This document shows positions 1 to 6,449 of a stretch of 6,830 bases of DNA, piece by piece. Under the pieces are notes generated by a model, which made no database searches, was not told the DNA's origin, and worked only from the letters and a program-made list of their open reading frames with translations. Source of the stretch: JBLHKE01 sp047619485 (GTDB taxonomy: Bacteria > Verrucomicrobiota > Verrucomicrobiia > Verrucomicrobiales > DEV007); assembly GCA_047619485.1 (NCBI GenBank), contig JBLHKE010000428.1, positions 1 to 6,830 on the forward strand. The letters are read 5' to 3'. The stretch's first letter is position 1. Each line of letters begins with the position of its first letter. A program made the position numbers and the translations under genes.

Positions 1-247
1 ATCTTCAATGGAACCGGCCGGCCAGCTCCGGATTTCTGGAGTTTCGAGTTCGGAAACAGCGAATTCGCAGTGATTCAGGGAGACTGGAAACTCGTCTCAT
101 TCCGCAGCAGCCCGTGGCGGCTTTTCAATCTGGCCAACGACCCGCACCGAGACCCGCACCGAGACCCGCAACCTCGTGCGTGACTACCCTGCGAAGGCTC
201 AGGCGCTTGCCGCCCTCCATGAACAGTGGTACACTGGACACCTATGA
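1..247 (+). pseudogene. Sulfatase, C-terminal end, frameshifted
   Basis: This is the tail of an arylsulfatase-type hydrolase whose catalytic part lies before the window. Frame 1 reads FWSFEFGNSEFAVIQGDWKL, then SFRSSPWRLFNLANDP (codons 1-144). 'GDWKL...PW.LFNLANDP' is the characteristic C-terminal subdomain of family S1 sulfatases. Frame 1 then runs as HRDPHRDPQPRA and stops at TGA 181-183. The expected continuation is in the frame starting at 146: TETRTETRNLVRDYPAKAQA and onward to HEQWYTGHL, stopping at TGA 245-247. Family members usually read 'NDP(T/H)ETRNL', so one extra base near 141-148, or a 13-base slip, has broken the frame beside a 12-bp tandem repeat. The frame-1 product would lose only about 20 peripheral residues, so activity is possible, and a sequencing or assembly error is an alternative. 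The family call is firm; the frameshift is inferred from the family pattern. Confidence 0.85.
139..168. repeat. 12-bp tandem repeat, about 2.5 copies, inside sulfatase tail
   Basis: The unit CACCGAGACCCG occurs at 145-156 and 157-168, preceded by a half unit GACCCG at 139-144. In the restored sulfatase frame it encodes a doubled Thr-Glu-Thr-Arg. The family normally has this segment once, which suggests recent slippage. The single-base frame change falls at the edge of this repeat. Confidence 0.85.
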
Positions 248-330
248 CAACCCCAACAACCCGCTTTCTCCCCATCTCCGATCCCTTCAACGGCGCCCTC
301 AAACGCCTCACGCAAAAAGCAAATTCCTAG
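244..330 (+). pseudogene. 5' end of an unidentified gene, cut by the MITE
   Basis: ATG 244-246 overlaps the restored sulfatase stop (ATGA, 4 bp), the coupling seen again between the two intact genes, so this was probably the next gene of the operon. It reads MTTPTTRFLPISDPFNGALK and RLTQKANS, 28 codons, and ends at TAG 328-330, which is part of the CTAG at the edge of the mobile element (327-330). There is no twin-arginine motif or signal peptide, and I do not recognise the family. No plausible continuation is visible after the element at 495-556. The reading as a truncated gene rests on the coupling position and on the stop being supplied by the insertion; a chance ORF remains possible. Confidence 0.45.
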
Positions 331-494
331 GAGCCTGTCGGACTTACCTGATCCGGCAACAATCGTTTTAGAATTCGCCCAAATCCACCCTCCGCTTTGG
401 CGAATATTCCAATATACTCCTGCATCGGACGGCGGATTATGACTGAATTCTAAAACGTTTTGCTCGAAATCATCTAAGTCCGACAGCCTCCTAG
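327..494 (-). mobile_element. 168-bp palindromic MITE-like element, copy 1
   Basis: A non-autonomous element 168 bp long including terminal CTAGs. The left end CTAGGAGCCTGTCGGACTTA (327-346) and right end TAAGTCCGACAGCCTCCTAG (475-494) are inverted repeats with one mismatch. A second, perfect 13-bp inverted pair lies inside: CGTTTTAGAATTC at 364-376 and GAATTCTAAAACG at 445-457. Its reverse complement matches the copy at 4956-5123 at all but two positions: one within a terminal repeat (G versus T) and one internal (CCGCCG versus CCGCCA). CTAG on both sides, with no further flanking duplication, suggests a 4-bp CTAG target duplication around a 160-bp element, although CTAG could be part of the ends. 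It is more AT-rich than its surroundings and has no transposase, so it would be moved in trans by an unidentified IS. The minus strand is given as orientation relative to copy 2. Confidence 0.9.
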
Positions 495-556
495 TAATTG
501 ACGTGATTTCGTAGCTTACCTCGCGACAGAACAAGGCCTTTTGACATTTCTTAAGC

Positions 557-3292
557 GTGACCCATCTTCGCCCAGTGACCCCGTACGCCGTCTATATTTT
601 CCGATTTCTGACCATCATCGGTCTCTGTTTCAGCGTCTTCGCTGCGTCTGCAGACGACCGCGCCGGTGCGGATTGGTGGTCGCTGCAGCCGCTCGCGGGC
701 GTGGTGCCTCCGGGTGGTGGCACGGCGGGCTTGGGTGCTAATCCGATCGATGCGTTTGTCGCAGCCGAACTCGAGGCGCGCCATCTCAAGCCCGGGTCGT
801 TAGCCGACCCGCGTGCGCAGATCCGGCGAGTTTATTTTGATCTGACCGGGATGCCTCCGTCGGTGGAGGAGGTGCGAGTGTTCGAGGCTGACCCGAGCGA
901 GGCAGCCTATGGTAAGATCGTCGATGCCCTGCTCGCCTCGCCGCAGTATGGTGAGCGCTGGGCGCGTCACTGGTTGGACGTCGCGCGCTTCGGCGAGAGC
1001 GATGGTTTCGAGCGCAATGCGCCGCGGGATAATCTTTGGCCGTTCCGCGACTGGGTGATCGGCGCGCTGAATGACGATCTGCCCTACGACGAGTTCGTGC
1101 GCATGCAGATTGCAGGTGACCTGATCAGCCCGGGGATCGAGGGCAAATCCGCAGTCGCTTTTCTTGCGGCGGGCTTGCACAACACGGTCGTCGGCGGGAG
1201 CGAGTTCATGAAGAAGACCGCGCGTCAGGACGAACTCGAGGAGATCACCGGCGCCGTCGCGCAGACCTTTCTCGGGCTCACCGCCAATTGTGCGCGCTGT
1301 CATGATCACAAATACGACCCGATCTCGCAGCAGGAATACTACCAGCTGACCTCGGCGCTGGCGGGGGTTTTCCACGGCGAGCAGGAGGTGCAGGACGCCG
1401 CCGCGACGCGGAAGCTCGTTGAGCTGAACGCGCGCCGCAGTGAGATCGACGCGGAGATCGGGGAGATCGACAAGCTCGGACGCAGCAAGGTGCTGGCAGC
1501 GCGCGCGGCGCAGCCGGCGGAACTACGGGCGGGACCAGAGGCGCCGCAGCCGCTGGCGCGATGGGAGTTCGACCGCGATCTGCGCGATAGCCTCGGCGGG
1601 ATGCACGGCGAGTCGGTCGGCGGTGCGCGCGTCGAGGGAGGAGCGCTGGTGCTGGACGGGGCGGGGGCTTTTGTGAAAACCTTGCCGCTTGAGAAGGACA
1701 TCGCGGAGAAGACGCTCGAGGCCTGGGTCGTGCTCGGCAATCTCGAGCAGCGCGGCGGTGCGCCGATCAGCCTGCAGACGAGCGGCGGGCAAACTTTCGA
1801 CGCGATCGTCTATGGTGAGAGAACCCAGCACGCCTGGATGGCGGGCAGCAACGGATTTGTGCGGTCTCCGATTCACGGCGGCCAGGCGGAGAGCGAGGCG
1901 AACAAGGTGCCGGTGCATGTCGCAATCGCCTACCAGGCGGACGGCACCATCACGCGCTACCGCAACGGCGTGGTGTATGACAAGGCTTACAAGACCGGGT
2001 TTGCCAAGTTTGCCAAAGGTGGCGCCGAGATCCTGTTCGGCCTGCGCCATGGGACATCGGCTGGCGACAACCGCGTGCTCGCTGGGCGGATCCTGCGGGC
2101 TCAGTTTTATGACCGGGCGCTGAGCCCCGATGCGGTGGCGGCCTCCGCGGGCGTCGAGACCAATTACGTGCCGGAGAAGGAGTTGGTCGCCGCCCTGTCG
2201 CCGCAACAGCGCGACGAGCTCGCGCGGCTGAAGGCCGAATCCGCGAGCCTCCTGGCCGAGGCGCAGCGCTACGGATCTGTAGGCAAGCGCAAGGTCTACA
2301 CGGTCGCCGCGCAGGGGAATCCGGGGGTCACCCACCTGCTCAATCGCGGCCACGCCCTGCAGCCGATGGATCCGGTCGCGCCGCGGGCACCCGCCGCAGT
2401 CACCGGGCCGTCGGCAGATTTCGGGCTCGCGCCGGATGCTCCAGATGCGCAGCGACGCCGGAAGCTGGCCGAGTGGATCACCCATCCGGACAACCCGCTG
2501 TTCACCCGCGTGATCGTCAACCGACTGTGGCATCACCACTTCGGCGGCGGCCTCGTGAAAACGCCCAACGACCTCGGATTCAACGGCGGGCAGCCGAGCC
2601 ATCCGCAGTTGCTCGACTGGCTGGCGGGCGAACTCAAATCGAACGGCTATCATCTCAAACCATTACACCGGCTGATGGTGACCTCGCACGCCTACCGGCA
2701 GTCGTCGAGGCCGCACCCGCAGGGGATGGACATCGATGCCAGCAACCGCCTGCTGTGGCGCAAGTCGCCGACACGCCTCGATGCCGAGAGCCTGCGCGAT
2801 GCGATGCTAAATGTTTCGGGGCTGCTCAACCCCCAGGCGGGCGGCCCTGGTTTCCGCGATGTCGCGGTCAATTACAGCAACGGCTCGACCTACTACATCC
2901 CCTTCGACAAGGAGGGCGATGCCAGCCTCAACCGGCGCACGATCTACCGCTTCAGCCCGCGTGGCCAGCGCGGCACGATCCTCGAATCGTTCGACTGCCC
3001 GGACCCATCGACCGCCGCGCCGAGCCGCTCGGTCACCACCACGCCGCTGCAGGCGCTCGCGCTGCTAAACAACGCCTTCATGTTGCGCATGGCTGAGGGG
3101 CTCGCCGGGCGCGCGCAGCGCGAGGCCGGGGTTGGGGCTGGCAAACAGACCGCGCGCCTCTACGAACTCGCCTACGGGCGCGCGCCGGACGACGAGGAAC
3201 TCGCACTCGGTGCCGAGCTGGCCGCCGCACACGGACTGGCTGCGCTAGCGCGCGTCCTGTTCAACAGCAACGAATTTGTCGTGATCGAATGA
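557..3292 (+). CDS. Secreted DUF1549-LamG-DUF1553 protein (PSCyt2/PSD1 type)
   Basis: 911 residues. Residues 1-32 form a Sec signal peptide (hydrophobic FLTIIGLCFSVFAASA, cleavage likely after ASA32). DUF1549 (PSCyt2) spans about 62-275, with FDLTGMPPS, the ERWARHWLDVARF block and a single CxxCH (C245-A-R-C248-H249, followed by DHKYDP), a possible covalent haem or metal site. A LamG/concanavalin-like domain covers about 333-533 and could bind a glycan. DUF1553 (PSD1) runs from about 634 to the end (LAEWITHPDNPLFTRVIVNR; FDCPDPS; TTTPLQALALLNN). The separate N-terminal PSCyt1 cytochrome domain of many relatives is absent, because mature sequence starts straight at WWSLQP. GTG 557 is chosen because TGA 542-544 lies upstream in frame and no other start precedes the signal peptide; GTG 575 is an alternative. 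No clear Shine-Dalgarno or promoter is seen in 495-556, a non-coding stretch after MITE copy 1. The stop overlaps the DUF1501 start by 4 bp. Function is not established; envelope polysaccharide handling or redox is an inference. Confidence 0.93.
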   Translation: MTHLRPVTPYAVYIFRFLTIIGLCFSVFAASADDRAGADWWSLQPLAGVVPPGGGTAGLGANPIDAFVAAELEARHLKPGSLADPRAQIRRVYFDLTGMPPSVEEVRVFEADPSEAAYGKIVDALLASPQYGERWARHWLDVARFGESDGFERNAPRDNLWPFRDWVIGALNDDLPYDEFVRMQIAGDLISPGIEGKSAVAFLAAGLHNTVVGGSEFMKKTARQDELEEITGAVAQTFLGLTANCARCHDHKYDPISQQEYYQLTSALAGVFHGEQEVQDAAATRKLVELNARRSEIDAEIGEIDKLGRSKVLAARAAQPAELRAGPEAPQPLARWEFDRDLRDSLGGMHGESVGGARVEGGALVLDGAGAFVKTLPLEKDIAEKTLEAWVVLGNLEQRGGAPISLQTSGGQTFDAIVYGERTQHAWMAGSNGFVRSPIHGGQAESEANKVPVHVAIAYQADGTITRYRNGVVYDKAYKTGFAKFAKGGAEILFGLRHGTSAGDNRVLAGRILRAQFYDRALSPDAVAASAGVETNYVPEKELVAALSPQQRDELARLKAESASLLAEAQRYGSVGKRKVYTVAAQGNPGVTHLLNRGHALQPMDPVAPRAPAAVTGPSADFGLAPDAPDAQRRRKLAEWITHPDNPLFTRVIVNRLWHHHFGGGLVKTPNDLGFNGGQPSHPQLLDWLAGELKSNGYHLKPLHRLMVTSHAYRQSSRPHPQGMDIDASNRLLWRKSPTRLDAESLRDAMLNVSGLLNPQAGGPGFRDVAVNYSNGSTYYIPFDKEGDASLNRRTIYRFSPRGQRGTILESFDCPDPSTAAPSRSVTTTPLQALALLNNAFMLRMAEGLAGRAQREAGVGAGKQTARLYELAYGRAPDDEELALGAELAAAHGLAALARVLFNSNEFVVIE

Positions 3293-4731
3293 TGAAGCAG
3301 AACCCACAATCATCCGAACTTTCCCGCCGTGATTTTTTTAACTGGGGGGTGCGCGGCATCGGTGCCACCGCCTTCGCGCAGCTGTTGCTCGAGGAGTCGG
3401 CACGCAGCGCTGCCTCCACCAGCTTCCAACCGCATTCCGCGCCGAAGGCGAAGCGGGTAGTGCACATCTGCCTGGTGGGCGGCCTCAGCCACCTCGATTC
3501 CTTCGATCGCAAACCCGAGCTCGAAAGGAGCCACGGCAAGGAGGCGCAGCTCGCCGAGAAGCCAGACATCTTCTTCGGCCAAGTCGGCCCGCTGCGGCAG
3601 GCTGACTGGGAGTTCAAGCGGCGTGGTCAGAGCGGGCTGGAGATCTCCGAAATGTTCCCGCACATCGCGGCTCAGGCCGACAAGCTGACCGTGATCCGCT
3701 CGATGGTCTCGCCGTCAGCCAACCACACGCCGGCGCTGTTCTTCGAGAACAGTGGTTTCGAGTTCAACGGCTTCCCCACCATGGGCAGCTGGCTCGCCTA
3801 CGGCCTCGGGGCGGAATCGGAGTCGCTCCCTTCTTATGTCGTCCTGCCTGACGGGCGCGGTGACCCGAACGGCGGTAGCACCAATTGGACGAACGGCTTC
3901 CTGCCTTCGCAGTTCCAAGGCGTGCGCTTCGGCGGCGGCGAGCGCCCGGTGCGCGACCTGTTCCCCGCGCAGCCGATCTCCGCCCAGCAGGAAGCACATA
4001 GCCGCAAGCTCCTGAGCCAGCTCAACCAGAAGCACCAGCAGCGCACCGAACTCGACGACCTACTCGCCGCGCGCATGCGCAGCTACGAGCTTGCCGCCAA
4101 GATGCAACTGTCGGTTCCCGAGGTCACCGACCTCAGCGGCGAGAGCGAATCCACCACGGAGATGTACGGGATCGGGCAAGACCCGACCGACGACTGCGGC
4201 AAACGCTGCCTGCTCGCGCGCCGCCTGCTCGAGGACGGCGTCCGCTTCGTGCAGGTGTTCTCCGGCGGCCCGATCGGCGGCAGCCCGCGCGCGAGCTGGG
4301 ACGCGCACGAGAACGTCAAGGAGAACCACGGCGCCGAGGCCGCGCGCATCGACAAGCCGGTCGCCGCGCTGCTCGCCGATCTCGGTCGCCGCGGCATGCT
4401 CGAAGAGACGCTCGTGCTTTTCACCACCGAGTTCGGGCGCACCCCCTTCGCGCAGTCAGCCAAGGGGAAGGTCGGCCCCGGGCGCGACCACAACAAAGGC
4501 GGTTTTTCGGTCTGGATGGCCGGCGCGGGTCTCAGGCCCGGCATCGCTTACGGCGCCACCGACGAGATCGGTTGGCGAGCCGCCGAGAACCCAGTCTCGT
4601 GGAACGATTTTCATGCCACCGTGCTGCACCTGATGGGCATCGATCACGAACGGCTCACCTACTACCACAACGGCATCGAGCGGCGGCTCACCAACGTCCA
4701 CGGGGAGCTCGTCCACGGCATCCTGGCGTAG
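3289..4731 (+). CDS. Tat-exported DUF1501 protein (alkaline phosphatase-like fold), intact
   Basis: 480 residues, full length for the family. The N-terminus carries a twin-arginine signal, SRRDFF at residues 12-17 followed by a weakly hydrophobic stretch (WGVRGIGATAFAQLLL), so it should be exported folded. Conserved DUF1501 blocks follow: GGLSHLDSFDRKPEL near residue 65; NWTNGFLP near 199; YGIG and the CLLARRLLEDGVRFVQV block; FGRTP at 382-386; GRDHN at 398-402; and H442-ATVLHLMGIDH. DUF1501 belongs to the alkaline phosphatase/sulfatase clan, and the Asp/His of these blocks are the likely metal ligands. The exact reaction is unknown; phosphatase- or sulfatase-like hydrolysis is an inference. 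ATG 3289 overlaps the upstream stop (ATGA), so translation is probably coupled; ATG 3292 is an equivalent alternative start. Gene order DUF1549/DUF1553 then DUF1501 is the standard PVC pair. Confidence 0.93.
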   Translation: MMKQNPQSSELSRRDFFNWGVRGIGATAFAQLLLEESARSAASTSFQPHSAPKAKRVVHICLVGGLSHLDSFDRKPELERSHGKEAQLAEKPDIFFGQVGPLRQADWEFKRRGQSGLEISEMFPHIAAQADKLTVIRSMVSPSANHTPALFFENSGFEFNGFPTMGSWLAYGLGAESESLPSYVVLPDGRGDPNGGSTNWTNGFLPSQFQGVRFGGGERPVRDLFPAQPISAQQEAHSRKLLSQLNQKHQQRTELDDLLAARMRSYELAAKMQLSVPEVTDLSGESESTTEMYGIGQDPTDDCGKRCLLARRLLEDGVRFVQVFSGGPIGGSPRASWDAHENVKENHGAEAARIDKPVAALLADLGRRGMLEETLVLFTTEFGRTPFAQSAKGKVGPGRDHNKGGFSVWMAGAGLRPGIAYGATDEIGWRAAENPVSWNDFHATVLHLMGIDHERLTYYHNGIERRLTNVHGELVHGILA

Positions 4732-4811
4732 TGGCGATCTCTGGCCGCCTGCCGGGAGTTTTGGCCAACGGCCATCTGCACCGTAGCCAATGGGGCAGAG
4801 CGCAGCGCGCC

Positions 4812-4892
4812 CTAGGTCACCGCAGGAGGAGCATCGTATTTCTTTTTCACCCGACTTCCCTCACGCTGCTTCTCGGCGAGTTTCATCACTGG
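4812..4892 (-). pseudogene. Fossil of an integrase-type transposase C-terminus
   Basis: On the minus strand, codons from 4892 down to 4815 read PVMKLAEKQREGSRVKKKYD, then APPAVT, followed by TAG at 4814-4812. From memory, the pattern 'MKL.EK.R.GS.V.K.YD.P' is the C-terminal signature of rve-type (DDE integrase-core) transposases common in PVC genomes, which normally continue with TP..RLL. Here the reading frame stops at a CTAG just after YDAP, and upstream of the proline (4893-4955) the translation degenerates into Gly/Arg-rich text. It is therefore a short relic without the catalytic core. The rest of the 4732-4955 intergenic region shows no gene, convincing terminator or promoter. Confidence 0.5.
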
Positions 4893-4955
4893 TGTTGCCC
4901 CCCTCCTACCCTCCCGATAAGCGCTTGGGGACGCCGGGGTCGGAAAAGCAATTCC

Positions 4956-5123
4956 CTAGGAGTCTGTCGGACTTAGATGATTTCGAGCAAAACGTTTTAG
5001 AATTCAGTCATAATCCGCCATCCGATGCAGGAGTATATTGGAATATTCGCCAAAGCGGAGGGTGGATTTGGGCGAATTCTAAAACGATTGTTGCCGGATC
5101 AGGTAAGTCCGACAGGCTCCTAG
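4956..5123 (+). mobile_element. 168-bp palindromic MITE-like element, copy 2
   Basis: Second copy of the element at 327-494, inverted relative to it, with two differences in 168 bp. Terminal repeats lie at 4956-4975 (CTAGGAGTCTGTCGGACTTA) and 5104-5123 (TAAGTCCGACAGGCTCCTAG), with one mismatch. The inner 13-bp perfect repeats are at 4993-5005 and 5074-5086, each separated from its terminal repeat by exactly 17 bases. Further in, AATCCGCCATCCG on the left pairs imperfectly with the CGGAGGGTGGATT region on the right. ATATT-GG-AATAT (5035-5046) sits at the centre, so almost the whole element is one long hairpin. It abuts the truncated DUF1501 gene on its right, and its reading frame is open straight into that gene. 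It has no transposase of its own. Confidence 0.9.
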
Positions 5124-5959
5124 CACTCGAGGGCGAGCGTAATTTCAGCAGCGCCTTCCTGCCCGCGATCCACCAGGGCACCGCCATCCAACACGTCGGT
5201 TCCTCACCAGACAAAGCCCCGATCCGCAACCTCACCGATCGCTCGCTTTCGAAACAGGCGCAACGTCGGCGCATCGACCTGATCCAATCGATGAACCGCC
5301 GCCAGCTCGATCGCCTGCAGGCAGACCAGCAGATGGAGGGCGTGATCGAGTCGTTCGAACTCGCTTTCAAGATGCAAACCGAGACGCCGAAGCTGATCGA
5401 CTTCAACAGCGAGAGTAAAGCCACCCAGGAACTCTACGGCATCGGTCACAAAACCACCGACCAGTTCGGCCGCCAGTGTTTGCTCGCGCGACGCTTCGCG
5501 GAAGCCGGCGTGCGCTTCGTGCAGGTCACGCTCGACGGCTGGGATCATCACAGTAAGATCGCCAGCGGCCTCAAGAGTCTCTGCGCAAAGGCCGACAAAC
5601 CGATCGCCGGCTTGCTCACCGACCTGAAATCGCGCGGGTTGCTCGACGACACCCTGGTCCTGTGGGGCGGCGAGTTCGGCCGCACCCCGCACGCCCAGAA
5701 CGGCGACGGCCGCGAGCACAACCAGCATGGATTCACCATGTGCATGGCCGGAGGCGGCGACAAAGGCGGCATCACCCACGGCACCACTGACGATTTCGGC
5801 TACTACGGCGTTGACGGAAAAGTCCACATTAACGATCTGCACGCCACCATGCTCCACCTCATGGGGATGGATCACGAACGCCTCACGTTCGACCACCACG
5901 GCCGCCCGTTCCGATTGACGGATGTCGCAGGGAATGTGGTCAACGAGATCATCGCGTAA
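5124..5959 (+). pseudogene. Second DUF1501 gene, N-terminal ~195 residues missing
   Basis: From the base after the element the frame reads LEGERNFSSAFLPAIHQGTA and continues to the family C-terminus: ELYGIG, CLLARRFAEAGVRFVQV, FGRTPHAQ, GREHN, NDLHATMLHLMGMDHERLTF and VNEIIA, stop at 5957-5959. It aligns with the intact paralogue (3289-4731) from about its residue 197, so the Tat signal and the N-terminal third, including the GGLSHLDSFD-type block, are gone. Nothing in 4732-4955 supplies them. The frame is open back through the element to ATG 4790, so a 389-residue chimeric ORF exists: about 55 residues from intergenic/IS-remnant sequence, about 56 from the element, then DUF1501. Without a signal and the N-terminal metal block it is probably inactive. 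It is a divergent paralogue rather than a copy of the neighbour (GREHN versus GRDHN, for example). Confidence 0.88.
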
Positions 5960-6013
5960 GCGAAGTCAGCTCTTAATCTTAATCCCCAGTTGATCAGGAC
6001 AGATGAAGAAGCC

Positions 6014-6438
6014 ATGATTCAATTCAGAAGCCAATGCATGATGATCGTCATGCTCGCGCTGGCGAGCGCAGCGCCTGGCGAATGGGAACGAAATCCTCGT
6101 CCTCTGCTCAAGAATTTCGAAAACATGTACAACCCATGTGTCGTCGAAACCGGAGGCGAGCACCGCTACAAGATGTGGTTTTCGGCTGGGCTGCAGGTGC
6201 ATCGAACCCAGGCGTCCCGGGGCCGGACGAAGACGCGGATGCCTGCCACGTTCCTCAGGCACTGGTTACCAGTATCGACGGCAAAGACTGGCTCTATTTG
6301 TTCTATGCCACCCAGATCGGCTACAGGAAAAATGATGGAAATTACCACTACCAGTACGACCGCATTCGGGCTATGCGAAGAGTTGATCGCAAAGATCCAG
6401 TGACGGACGGGCAGGAACGCAAACCCGTGATCCCGTAG
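6014..6438 (+). pseudogene. Beta-propeller glycosidase-like gene, frameshifted and shortened
   Basis: ATG 6014 opens a frame with a short secretory N-terminus (CMMIVMLALASA, then APGEW), preceded by a purine-rich GAAGAA. It continues NPRPLLKNFENMYNPCVVET and GGEHRYKMWF. At the T-run 6179-6182 the frame is lost. In the next frame it resumes FGWAAGASNPGVPGPDEDAD, later DGKDWLYLFYATQIGYR and NYHYQYDRIRAMRR, with TAG at 6436-6438. 'YNPCVVE.GGE.RYKMWFFGWA' and 'YATQIGYR...YHYQYDRIRAMRR' match, from memory, the beginning and end of GH43/GH32-like five-bladed propeller proteins of PVC bacteria. In those the two motifs are some 200 or more residues apart, so the middle appears deleted. One missing T (TGGTTTTCGG versus TGGTTTTTCGG) explains the frameshift. 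TTG 5990 is a weaker alternative start. Family assignment is moderate; the frameshift is well supported by continuous similarity across it. Confidence 0.65.
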
Positions 6439-6449
6439 GCGAAGAAACC

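Noticed and set aside
199..534. Minus-strand ORF through element copy 1
   Set aside because: It joins unrelated flank, the element's open frame and antisense of the truncated gene. Only the element part recurs elsewhere.
541..556. TTGACA at 541-546 as a -35 box for the DUF1549 gene
   Set aside because: It is only about 10 bases from the start codon at 557, leaving no room for a -10 box and leader.
1523..2653. Long minus-strand ORF (376 codons) opposite the DUF1549/DUF1553 gene
   Set aside because: It is an antisense shadow of a high-GC gene. The plus frame has signal peptide, domain motifs and family similarity; the minus translation resembles nothing.
4824..4829. AGGAGG as a ribosome binding site for the chimeric DUF1501 ORF
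   Set aside because: No ATG, GTG or TTG in the right frame follows at a suitable distance, and the bases are antisense codons of the transposase relic.
327..5123. Simple composite-transposon insertion whose outer flanks would rejoin into one gene
   Set aside because: Joining 326 to 5124 through one CTAG does not restore a frame, and the left flank supplies only 28 codons unlike DUF1501 where about 195 are missing. A deletion or further rearrangement is required.
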